A stretch of DNA of 31,887 bases from CAZODA01 sp964578485 (GTDB lineage: Bacteria; Bacteroidota; Bacteroidia; Bacteroidales; Marinilabiliaceae), in NCBI GenBank assembly GCA_964578485.1, contig CAZODA010000038.1, positions 1 through 31,887 on the forward strand, in the 5' to 3' direction. Shown in pieces: positions 24,601 through 31,887 of this stretch. Below the pieces are notes generated by a model. The model searched no databases and had not been told where the DNA came from. It saw only the letters and a list, made by a program, of their open reading frames with translations. Position 1 is the stretch's first letter, and every line of letters begins with the position of its first letter. Position numbers and translations under genes: made by a program.

Positions 24601-27600
24601 GTATTTTATCGGGGATAGAACTTTCTACACCAGCTGTATAATCACCACTTATTCCTAAGTCATCAGTTCCTTCAAAAAAATAACCATTAAAAACCAACAG
24701 AGAATTGTCGCCGTCAAAAAAAATGCCTTCTTCTAAACTGCTGTTTGTGATGTCCAGCTTATTCCATTCATCCTTATTTGACAGGATACGTGCTACTATA
24801 TACTCATCCCTTTTATCTGCAGGAATAACATCATCAGGAGAAGCCTGCATATAAAACTTAGATTTAAAACCTTCAATACCATTAGCATCAACAGTCCAAT
24901 AATATTGCAGTACATTTCCGGTCTCAGCTATACTTATATGTGGTTCATTAGCTGCCTTCACTCTAATATAGCCATTATTGCTATCTATAGATGATATTTC
25001 CATGCTTAAAGGCGTATATTTGTTTTGTGAACCTATGGGATAGATAAAAGTTGTAGCATCATCAATTGACGGAAAGTATTTCCTAATACCGGCATCAGTA
25101 AAAGAAAGAAAAGTTTGAATCATGTTGCTTTCCGAAAAATCACTTCCGCCATTGCCATCAGAAATAACAGCTTCTTTCCCCAATTGAAGAAGATTGCCTC
25201 CAATATCAAGGATGCCCCGGCCAAGAATAAGCTCCTCAGAAACTGTGATGACATCAGGCTGAGACGGTATCATAACATTTTTGTCATTATTTATAAACAA
25301 TCGTCCGTATTCACCCCCTCCACTAAGAAGTTGCATTTCACTGCCACCCATTTCCAAACCTTCGATAAAAGTATGCTCTAAAGAAGTAACATCTCCCTTT
25401 ACCACCAACTTATTATCATTTGTGCTTATAGATCCCCTTTCAATTATCAACTCATTTTCTATTTCAATATCGTCCTCACCCTCAAAACTTAATTCATTAT
25501 CCCCGGCTAACTTCGATAAGTTATAAAAATCCGGATTTCCTATAACCGTCTGCTTAGTATTACCAGAAAATTTTGTTGTATTATAGCCGTAATCATAAGT
25601 GCCATGAAGAATGAAATCCCCCTTAAGAGTAAGATCTAAATTATTGGTGATTAATGTTGAGCCTTCTCCAACTTCTAAAGTTCCTTGTAAGGTTAAAGGG
25701 GAAGAGCTAAGTGATACAGAGGCAGCTCCGGTAATATTAAGACCGCCAATGGGCTCTCGATCGTCAATGGGCTTTCCGGCATTTAAAGTGAAATTAGTTG
25801 GGTCATCATCATCATCATTTCCTAAAACAAACTTGCTTCCCGATGCTATTGTTACAGATGAAGGATTAAAGCGAATTGAAGTTACAGGGTTTTGGTCCGA
25901 TGGAGCCCTGAGAATTTTTATTTCACTGTTTTCCTCCGATTGAACAAAGGAGCTGCCTTCATTTTGCAGCTCAAAAACAGCCTTTGTTGACAATGGTGCA
26001 TTTATTGTTGCAATTTGAACATCACTGCCGGCACTTGCTTGTGTGAATTTTAATATTCCACCCTCTGAGTTAGCATATAACTGTGAACCCAAACGAAAAA
26101 CAGCATTCTTGCCAATTAAAATAGAAGCATTTCCGGAGGAACTGTATTTTAAATGATTTCCTCCACTTCCCTCCCATAAAAATTCAGCTTCATTATCAAC
26201 ATGCAAAGCTCCATCAAGGAATAAACTGCTTCCACTACCCGAAGCACGCACAGTCGCTTCATTATCTACAATAAGCTTAGTGCCTGACGGGATCTTAAAA
26301 TCGCCACCACCGGAGTTAAGAACTAAATCTATACCCTTATGATTTAAGTGAGCAATGCCGGATTGTAATAAAAATGGCTTATTATCAGAAGCACCATTAG
26401 CAGCGGCATGTAAAGAAAAAGGCGCCTGAAAATCAACTTTAACACCTTCCTTTTTATTAATGATGATGCGATTAAATTTTAATGAACCATTACCCGAAAC
26501 AGTAATATCCTCATCGCCAAGAAAGCGGAAAATAACACCACTACTTTCCAAGTTAATACTTCCATTATCCGATATTGTTATGTTCCCATAAAGATTAAAG
26601 AAGCGATTTCCGCCATTAGTCTCAATCTTTCCATTATCTAAAATTAGATCACCATGTACTGTTATGTCAAGTTCATAAGCAGCAGGAGTTTTAAGAATAC
26701 CATTGTTTTTTATAATCAAATCTCCAAATATCTCAACCATCCCATTTTGGTCTCCCTTTATATCAAATGTTGCCCCATCAATTACCAAGTCACCAAGGAC
26801 TATAAGACTACCAGTATTCCACGGAAACAGGATTTCACCTCCTGTAATATATAGATTTGGATAATGAGGAAGGTATTCGGGTTTATTAGGGATATTAGAA
26901 GTACCCTGAAACTCAATAATGGCTTCATTGTTATTAACAAAATTTGAGTAATCTCCTTCAATGAAAGAAAACTCACCATCATTAATATAGGTATGCAAAA
27001 TCCTTCCACCGCCTTTTATTTGTTGAAATTTTGCTGATTGAGTATTTACATGTAAAGTAGGGGGATCTTTACTTGGATCATCCAAACCAATGCCAGTATC
27101 TGACTTTCCTTTAATTTCAACTTGCGACACACTTCTGTTGTTATCGACAGTAACAACATGATTTTGATCATTAGCTCCGCCAATAATAGTATTATCAAAT
27201 ATCTGTGGAGGGCCTGCATTATTACCGCTATGACTATCCTCTTCCGTCCAAGTACTTGAAGAGTTCCAATTACCTAAATTTGTTTTGCTATAATACAGAG
27301 TACTACTCTTATATGAGTTATGATGGCCTAATGTATAATCACCCTGCAAGGGAAAGTCTTCGGTATTAAAAATGAAGGCTGTTGGAGGATTATGACCTTC
27401 ACGAGCAATATTATAGGTATCCCATTCATAATCAGCCATAATAGCACCGTTTGCAGAATTTCCACCAGGTACAGTTTTATTTTTGATACCTCCAATATTA
27501 AACTTATAACTCAATTGATTATCGCTGATGGCAGGCAAATCTTCACCCTTTATTCTAAAATAGAAGTTTACAGCACCACTACCTCCTCCTCCCGTATTCT

Positions 27601-30079
27601 GCGATGGATGTGGCGTATAAACAGGTATAAAATTTAATTTTCCTTGAATTGAAGAAGCTTTACTACCTGTTAACACCTCAAAAGGAGAATAACTATCGCT
27701 ATTACCTACCGGAAAAAATTGCAATGAGCTATTGGAACCTGTATTAGAGGGTACAATTAATGGCAAAGTTAATCCTCCATCCGCAGCTTTTCCTGTTGTT
27801 TTAAACATCTTTGAAGTACTCCAACCATTATTAGCTTTGTATTCAGCCTCGAGAATCTCCAAGTTATAAATCCCAATATTAAAAACTCCATTTCCTGCAA
27901 AATCAACTTGTTTTGCTTTGGCATGACTGTTAAGTGAAACATTTGCACCACCGGCAAGTCTTAAATTTCCAAAGCTGTTTTCCTTGCCACGATGAGAATT
28001 TAAAACAACTCCATTATTTAAAGTTAAAAAGCCTGTTTCGGAGGACAATAAATTACCATCAAACAACTCAATGGAGGAGCTTATAGTCACATTCTTATCT
28101 GCAACATCCAAATTACCCCTGAACACAGTTAATTTTGAAATCATATAACTATTTGAACCTGATAAGCTAACTATTACATCTGCTCTATCTTTATGTATTT
28201 CAAGATTGGGAACATTTAAATTGCCGGAAGTGTTATTTATAAGACTTGCATCTTTATTACCCATCAGACTTATAAAACCACCGGAAAATGATAAAGAGCC
28301 GTTTAATTCAAGATCTTTACCAAGAAATAATTCATATTGGCCAATATTAACTGTTGTACCTGTACCAATTTTAAGAGAATTTAATATATAAAGCTTTTTG
28401 GGATAAGTCCAATGCTCCCGAAATTCAACACGATTATTACCTTGACCTTTGATAACCTCAATGTTATAAAATGGAGCGAGAGATAAAATCTGAAAAACAT
28501 TATCCTTTGGCGTAAATATTTTTATGGTTCCACCGCTCACACTATAATTACCTTCTTCTGAAAGTATTTGAATACCGTGACTATCCTCTCCTCTATCATT
28601 TGCCACTCTGAATATCATTTCACCACCACTCATCTCAAAAACCTGAGAGGCTTTTGGTAAATTAAAAACAGGTGAATCATAAGCTGCTCCGGCACGTGTA
28701 TAAAAATCAATCACACCTCCACTTTGACTGTAATTCAGATAACTATCGTTATTATATGCCCTTACTTGGGTCGTAAAAATTTCTCCTCCTTCAATAATAA
28801 GTTTTGAAGGTTCAGAATTCGAACCATGATATGCAATTCCTGATGAAAGCGGAGGATTTGTAAGACTACCGGCTGAAATCCTTAAAGTTCCCTTTACCGA
28901 AATACCAGTACCGTTAGCCAACCATGATTCAGGTGATGTTCTAACACCGGAATTAATATGGGCACCATTTATCCATAGACCGGCACTTTCGGGAATAAAA
29001 AATTCCTTAACCCCATTTCCATCCCTATTATACCCAAGCTTATTTATAATAATATTGGAACCTAATTTTAATGTACCTTTTCTAATTACAAGGGGAAGTC
29101 TTTCCCAACCTGTACTTTCTGTATTTTCAATTCCGATGCCTTTTTCATAAGGTCCCATCAATTTAAAATTATCACTATTATTGCTTGTAACATTAAGGGT
29201 ATAGAAATCGTTATCACCCTTCTCAATAAATAAGCGATAAAGTTCTGTTGGACCGTTTATAATAAATTCGTTATTTGATGCACCCTTAAATATCAAACGT
29301 ACAGCCCCATTTGTTGCTGCTGCATATTGAGCGGCATTTGAAAATTTTACTGATCCATAATTTTTAAAGTCGCCCCAAACAATTAAATTATGAAAAGAAT
29401 TATTATTTGTAACAGCAATAGAACCATCAGACTCAACTTTTAAATTACCTTTGATCTCATAAGTACGTGCCTGAGAGCCTCCAATTAACAAACGTCCTCG
29501 TTTTAGATTAAAATTTCCATTAATTGTGATATTATTGCTAAAGGTCACTGTTTTGTCGCCGGCACTCATATCAATTTCAAGGTTGTAAGCAGAAAAAGAG
29601 TCGGAAAAAGTAAGAGGCCCATCACCATGAAGTATTATAGTTCCACCTCCCGGACCGGCTTCTATAAAATGGGAAAGATTACCTGAAGGAAGTTTGTTTC
29701 CACGTATATAAACCCTGCCCTTCCCCCTTAAAGCACTCAGATGATGGTCGTCACCGGCACCTTCAATATATAAACTGCCCTCTACAGATACTATCCCCGC
29801 ATTAATCAGAAAACCGGAAGGCAGAGTTATTTCTTTTCCTGACCGAATTACCACATTATCGCCAACACCCGGAATTCCGGAGTCCGGATTATAAGGAACC
29901 TGAGCTGAAGGATCTTCAGTCCAGTTTTCAAAATTTTCCCATCCTATATATTCTGTCCCGGCCTCATTTCTAGCAACATTGTTTATTGCATACCAGGTTT
30001 TTTGGCTATGCATTATCCCAAAAGAAATCAAAGCAAATATGCACAACAAACAAAGCTTCTTAACACTAACTTTTTTCAT
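21695..30079 (-). CDS. giant T9SS-secreted surface protein B, paralogue of A
   Basis: I choose ATG 30079 (2794 residues, MKKVSVKKLCL...); the frame also has a TTG five codons upstream. A signal peptide covers about residues 1-26 (ending IMHSQ). The module starts are GWENFENW (about 44), GNWNSSSTW (about 931), GNWNEITTW (about 1830) and DWFDPYNW (about 2250). They occur in the same order and at nearly the same spacing as in protein A. Between them lie dense beta-strand repeats (LxIxGxLxIxxG type), suggesting long beta-helical stalks. Residues from about 2235 to the end are almost the same as in A and end in the same T9SS type A sorting domain. The N-terminal two thirds share the architecture, but most residues differ. 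The stop is TGA, against TAA in A. Likely an exported adhesin or surface-layer type protein; no enzyme motif is recognised. Confidence 0.87.
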   Translation of the reverse strand: MKKVSVKKLCLLCIFALISFGIMHSQKTWYAINNVARNEAGTEYIGWENFENWTEDPSAQVPYNPDSGIPGVGDNVVIRSGKEITLPSGFLINAGIVSVEGSLYIEGAGDDHHLSALRGKGRVYIRGNKLPSGNLSHFIEAGPGGGTIILHGDGPLTFSDSFSAYNLEIDMSAGDKTVTFSNNITINGNFNLKRGRLLIGGSQARTYEIKGNLKVESDGSIAVTNNNSFHNLIVWGDFKNYGSVKFSNAAQYAAATNGAVRLIFKGASNNEFIINGPTELYRLFIEKGDNDFYTLNVTSNNSDNFKLMGPYEKGIGIENTESTGWERLPLVIRKGTLKLGSNIIINKLGYNRDGNGVKEFFIPESAGLWINGAHINSGVRTSPESWLANGTGISVKGTLRISAGSLTNPPLSSGIAYHGSNSEPSKLIIEGGEIFTTQVRAYNNDSYLNYSQSGGVIDFYTRAGAAYDSPVFNLPKASQVFEMSGGEMIFRVANDRGEDSHGIQILSEEGNYSVSGGTIKIFTPKDNVFQILSLAPFYNIEVIKGQGNNRVEFREHWTYPKKLYILNSLKIGTGTTVNIGQYELFLGKDLELNGSLSFSGGFISLMGNKDASLINNTSGNLNVPNLEIHKDRADVIVSLSGSNSYMISKLTVFRGNLDVADKNVTISSSIELFDGNLLSSETGFLTLNNGVVLNSHRGKENSFGNLRLAGGANVSLNSHAKAKQVDFAGNGVFNIGIYNLEILEAEYKANNGWSTSKMFKTTGKAADGGLTLPLIVPSNTGSNSSLQFFPVGNSDSYSPFEVLTGSKASSIQGKLNFIPVYTPHPSQNTGGGGSGAVNFYFRIKGEDLPAISDNQLSYKFNIGGIKNKTVPGGNSANGAIMADYEWDTYNIAREGHNPPTAFIFNTEDFPLQGDYTLGHHNSYKSSTLYYSKTNLGNWNSSSTWTEEDSHSGNNAGPPQIFDNTIIGGANDQNHVVTVDNNRSVSQVEIKGKSDTGIGLDDPSKDPPTLHVNTQSAKFQQIKGGGRILHTYINDGEFSFIEGDYSNFVNNNEAIIEFQGTSNIPNKPEYLPHYPNLYITGGEILFPWNTGSLIVLGDLVIDGATFDIKGDQNGMVEIFGDLIIKNNGILKTPAAYELDITVHGDLILDNGKIETNGGNRFFNLYGNITISDNGSINLESSGVIFRFLGDEDITVSGNGSLKFNRIIINKKEGVKVDFQAPFSLHAAANGASDNKPFLLQSGIAHLNHKGIDLVLNSGGGDFKIPSGTKLIVDNEATVRASGSGSSLFLDGALHVDNEAEFLWEGSGGNHLKYSSSGNASILIGKNAVFRLGSQLYANSEGGILKFTQASAGSDVQIATINAPLSTKAVFELQNEGSSFVQSEENSEIKILRAPSDQNPVTSIRFNPSSVTIASGSKFVLGNDDDDDPTNFTLNAGKPIDDREPIGGLNITGAASVSLSSSPLTLQGTLEVGEGSTLITNNLDLTLKGDFILHGTYDYGYNTTKFSGNTKQTVIGNPDFYNLSKLAGDNELSFEGEDDIEIENELIIERGSISTNDNKLVVKGDVTSLEHTFIEGLEMGGSEMQLLSGGGEYGRLFINNDKNVMIPSQPDVITVSEELILGRGILDIGGNLLQLGKEAVISDGNGGSDFSESNMIQTFLSFTDAGIRKYFPSIDDATTFIYPIGSQNKYTPLSMEISSIDSNNGYIRVKAANEPHISIAETGNVLQYYWTVDANGIEGFKSKFYMQASPDDVIPADKRDEYIVARILSNKDEWNKLDITNSSLEEGIFFDGDNSLLVFNGYFFEGTDDLGISGDYTAGVESSIPDKIPTVISVDSNKGNWNEITTWAVYNPDSGVMGEAGEGIPQNGPFGSIVYIFEDVEVTHSGRVAYRTVIEEGATLDIGSTINNRLGNVSGKGRLRVESGTLPAGFYEDFTKEDGGIFEFAGTESYTVLSGINTVNSLAFTGSGERKIPNATIKLHGDLLIEGPALSMRQASVLQIGKDLIFNSGSIETSDDSNIEFNGIELQEIRGDSPFTGDNGIHNITINNNAGIELLNDLEIKNYLQLNKGLINTQGSGSLYISNGSEYSHSGASSLSYVNGPLYKFINANENFEFPLGKLGRFAPFSVNRVTAGGYWKVEYFNSLPPKRNQKGSIAYISNNEYWKVIAPVADASASVTLRWDDASGVNPDEFDVVSLDADAEESAEWTILDKQSPDKVNKRVTTVSLTHNKRRYFSFGLDVSPVLNDYTWTGQNSEDWFDPYNWFGEKLPSAATHALITTLDVNPVPTRWPVIYENNASIAQTNDLTIEKGASLTLNPGSRLTVNGDLSIADEGGLIIKNQSGQSGEGGMASLLTHGDIEGEVNVNLSLPTDQWFYLGSSIKNATFGNFSPDEKNSGTLVNVYRDRWYSTYTDHVNTALRIMEGVSVYYPPNGGGTKELSYTGVLNNGVISRVYKENRYQLMANPYPSFIDWQSSNGWIRNDFESTIWYRMLVDDAMTFITYNNSVPEGARLALYPESGSYDEAEFALIAPMQNVYVRPTKEKAELTINNDARCHGLPSSYLKSSSNRSGDVIRIVSSNAYSRDGAVVYFASGSESGIDGGDSEKYFNEDVRIPEIYTQSEGKALAINGLPPLQGDHVVLPLSVRNRIEGEVSLSFDLSYYYGDHLPYLYDNEKGVNISLVDTNEYRYNATNTGDDHTRFELHFINIPVGLDADKDVFETGGIMISGVKGRALVIIDDSLLNESGSANVEVFTISGQKFSECIVKDKLSYIDLPDMKGVYIVRVVVGEVVKSERVLN

Positions 30080-30133
30080 ATTGAATTCTTTCAATGATAG
30101 TAAGCAATTTTAAATTTATCCTTTATTTTTTAA

Positions 30134-30150
30134 AACAAGAGCGCCTTGTT
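30134..30150 (-). promoter_or_regulatory. small hairpin in the leader region of gene B
   Basis: On the minus strand AACAAG-GCGCT-CTTGTT is followed by a short T-run, about 55 bases before the ATG. It could act in the leader or end upstream transcription. No consensus promoter was recognised near it. Confidence 0.3.
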
Positions 30151-30548
30151 AGCAAAAAGGATAATATGATTAATAGTCTGATCTATAAAGGTTCAAAACA
30201 AAACTTTCTTTACGTCTTTACGATAATAATGTTACTATTTAACTACAATTTTGTTCAACGGGATGTTTATTTTGATTAAAAGGAAGTTTTGTAAGAGGAA
30301 AGGAATGATCAATGAACAATGAACAATGAATCAGTGGAACGTTGAGAATGTTGAGGACTACGTCGTTAAAAAGGTTTAGGGTTTTGAGTTTCGGGTTTCG
30401 GGTTTTTGAGCGAAGCGAAATCCCGTTTTCAACGGGACAGGTTCCCTTGACCGCGTGAGCGGGAAACGGGAAGAGTTTCGGGTTTTTAATTTGCAGATTA
30501 GAAGATTGGGAAATTAGTAGATTAGCAGATTGGTTAATTAGTAGATTA

Positions 30549-30596
30549 GGAAATGAAGGAATGAAGGAATGAAGGAATGAAGGAATGAAGGAATGA
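30549..30596 (+). repeat. GGAATGAA octamer microsatellite, second tract
   Basis: Five or so perfect octamers follow GTAGATTAGGAAATGAA, the same arrangement as 11563-11604. The repeat count differs slightly between the two tracts. Confidence 0.9.
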
Positions 30597-30656
30597 AAAA
30601 TTGAAAAATTGAAAATGTTTAGGACAACGTAGTTGGGGGTTTTGTTATTGGTTTTT

Positions 30657-30761
30657 AATGTACTCAAAGCATCCTGCTTTGAGAAAAGGCATGAATACTT
30701 GGGGTTTAACAGGTTCAACCACCGTGAAAAACAATTCAGGCGTTTCGGCTCCGCTCTCCCG
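30657..30761 (+). repeat. 105-bp dispersed repeat, copy 2
   Basis: It matches 11604-11708 at all but one position by direct reading. It is followed by a different hairpin (CCCGC-TCTCGGCAAGCCTCG-GCGGG). Confidence 0.93.
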
Positions 30762-30942
30762 CTCTCGGCAAGCCTCGGCGGGAACCTGTCCCGACGCAAG
30801 TCGGGATTTCGCTTCGCTCAAAACCACCAAGATTTGTCTTTGCGTGAAAAAATCTTTGCGACCTCTGCGTGAACTCTTTAACCATTTCGTGGACAAATAA
30901 TTCAATGTTCAATACGACAATTGCTCCAGTTATTTGCAAGCC

Positions 30943-30971
30943 TTCAAGCCGGTAAAGGCTTTCAGCCTAAT
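30943..30971. repeat. AAAGGCTTTCAGCCT module, copy 2
   Basis: It matches 12097-12126, again between a TTCGTG/TTGCGTG-rich segment and AT-rich DNA. Confidence 0.8.
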
Positions 30972-31079
30972 ATTCATACAATCATCAATTTTATAAAAAG
31001 AAATTATTTGATAAAACGAAATTCTCTTAAAATCCTATTTTAACAAAATAATTGTCTTTTATTTAATAAATTAAAATTA

Positions 31080-31126
31080 CCATTATTCCGCGAAACGGAA
31101 GAGAAGCGTGAGCCAGCTAAAGTAGT
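31080..31126 (-). repeat. 47-bp module, inverted copy of 21106-21152
   Basis: The segment from CCATTATTCCGCG to GCTAAAGTAGT is the reverse complement of 21106-21152 with four differences, while neighbouring modules keep direct orientation. Confidence 0.85.
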
Positions 31127-31374
31127 CCGGGACGGCGGTAGCGGGACGCTGTTGGCTGTGCGTTTATGGTCTAAATGAAGGGTTTTATTTTAAAGAGACT
31201 TGTTCTGCGCCTTTTGGGAAAAACCAACAAGGACGCGGGTTGAAGGTTGACTTTAGCTTGATTTTTTTGGTTCTTTTTGTATCAAGACAAAAAGAATAAA
31301 AAGGAAAACGTTAATTTCATTTTTTGCAGCGAGAGCGACCCTGAAATATTGAATGTCGTAAATAATTTTTAATG

Positions 31375-31530
31375 TTTTTCCCAAAGCAGGATGCTTCGGC
31401 TCACATTAAAAAAAAAGAAGCTGTCCGATTGAAACAGCTTCAATATTAATAATTCGTCTTGAATCATCTAATTATCAAATCTGCTAATTTGCTAATCAAC
31501 AAATTTGTGTTAATCTGCGATCTTCGTTGA
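31375..31530 (-). repeat. 156-bp terminator block, copy downstream of the right-edge T9SS gene
   Basis: It matches 21445-21600 in length and order. It lies downstream of a gene whose coding sequence is not similar to genes A or B. Confidence 0.93.
31408..31441 (-). terminator. intrinsic terminator of the right-edge T9SS gene
   Basis: On the minus strand GAAGCTGT pairs with ACAGCTTC, followed by nine T residues. It lies about 165 bases past the stop of the right-edge gene. Confidence 0.8.
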
Positions 31531-31607
31531 CTCATGTAGTCGTGTTCTTCGGGCTTCGACTCCGCTATCCCGCTCTCGGCATGCCTCGGCGGGATATAGT
31601 TAAAATA

Positions 31608-31887
31608 TCAATAGGGAACTAACACTTTTTTTGAAATTTTATCTTCTATATTGACTACATATATTCCTTCTTTGGTCGAGTATATATACTCAGGACCAAT
31701 GGTATAAATAGAATTCAATAAGACTCCCGAAACACTATATATTTTTATTATATCGTTTTTTTTTAAGTTTTTGAAAATTATTTTATTGCTTTCCACATAT
31801 ATCTGAGGATTAGTCTCTAAATCATAAAAAACATTAGATGTCGGTAGTTTTTTTAGCAAACGCACTTTAAAGACTCCACCTGCTATG
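31608..31887 (-). CDS. C-terminal end of a third T9SS-secreted protein, cut by the window edge
   Basis: The minus-strand frame is open from the window end to TGA at 31608-31610, about 92 residues. The inner GTG at 31865 need not be a start, because the frame continues upstream without a stop. The segment KIYSVSGVLLNS, then STKEGIYVVNIEDKISKKVLV, has the type A T9SS sorting-domain pattern: a beta strand with a G after the turn, a GIYVV-type strand, and a final basic strand. Most of the gene, and so its function, lies outside. The sequence does not resemble the C-termini of genes A and B beyond the family pattern. It lies on the same strand as A and B and ends before a terminator block like that of B, so three T9SS cargo genes follow each other here. 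Confidence 0.78.
   Translation of the reverse strand, partial: IAGGVFKVRLLKKLPTSNVFYDLETNPQIYVESNKIIFKNLKKNDIIKIYSVSGVLLNSIYTIGPEYIYSTKEGIYVVNIEDKISKKVLVPY

Larger units (their letters stand above)
30080..31607. other. non-coding repeat island between gene B and the right-edge T9SS gene
   Basis: About 1530 bases with no believable gene. It contains an upstream hairpin of gene B (30134-30150), a GATCAATGAACAATG tract, CCCGTT/AACGGG and other hairpins (30420-30480), and the octamer tract. These are followed by the 105-bp repeat, CCCGC...GCGGG and CCCGAC/GTCGGG hairpins (30758-30808), and the AAAGGCTTTCAGCCT module. Last come the inverted 47-bp module, a TTCTTTTTGT/ACAAAAAGAA inverted repeat (about 31270-31295), the 156-bp terminator block, and a final CCCGC...GCGGG hairpin near 31569-31594. 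Confidence 0.75.

Noticed and set aside
30094..30279. 61-codon plus-strand frame divergent from gene B
   Set aside because: AT-rich, no motif, overlaps the upstream region of gene B; not enough support for a gene.
30239..30799. 186-codon minus-strand frame before gene B
   Set aside because: Its sequence is translated octamer tract (repeated FIPSF-like residues) plus the 105-bp repeat; no protein character.
30645..30905. Frames encoding ETPELFFTVVEPVKP-like peptides on both sides (also 11553-11744)
   Set aside because: Identical peptides come from the 105-bp dispersed repeat read on the minus strand; similarity reflects the DNA repeat.

Overview
The window looks like a chromosomal segment of a low-GC member of the Bacteroidota, probably near the Bacteroidales/Marinilabiliales. 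Three things support this: cargo proteins with type IX secretion (T9SS) sorting domains, a tamB gene divergent from tsaD, and promoters of the TTTG / TAnnTTTG type without obvious Shine-Dalgarno sites. I see no rRNA, tRNA, CRISPR array, transposase or phage gene. Assignments come from reading the sequence and from memory of protein families; no search was run.

Left part (1-7521) is conserved envelope housekeeping. On the minus strand, exbB, exbD and a TonB/TolA-like gene (cut by the window edge) form a proton-motive-force energy-transduction operon. Upstream of it lies a 1489-codon tamB homologue, divergent from tsaD (tRNA t6A synthesis). Middle part (7692-9148) is a compact three-gene plus-strand operon: a PqqD-like peptide-binding protein, a 79-residue precursor-like peptide with a YxxP motif, and an HPr-kinase-like protein. 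It resembles the kinase-containing subset of lasso-peptide/RiPP loci but has no visible protease or cyclase, and is the best candidate here for an undescribed system. Next come ric (di-iron Fe-S repair protein) and an Rrf2-family regulator with three conserved-type cysteines. The regulator has an inverted repeat over its own promoter. Together they look like a nitrosative/oxidative stress module.

The right part is dominated by two giant paralogous T9SS-secreted proteins (about 2754 and 2794 residues, both minus strand). Each is built from repeated modules that start with a GNWN..W-like motif and continue as beta-strand-rich repeats, with a shared C-terminal region ending in a type A sorting domain. 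The two genes are nearly identical over the last ~550 codons and on into the 3' flank, but clearly diverged in the N-terminal two thirds. A third, unrelated T9SS sorting domain is cut by the right edge.

The non-coding islands (9149-10072, 11367-12267, 20533-21694, 30080-31607) are mosaics of short dispersed repeats: perfect palindromes, GC-rich hairpins, heptamer and octamer tracts, a 99-bp tandem repeat, a 105-bp repeat, and a 156-bp block carrying an intrinsic terminator that sits downstream of two different T9SS genes. The islands share modules in the same order and sometimes in opposite orientation. Most small reading frames inside them are by-products of the repeats.
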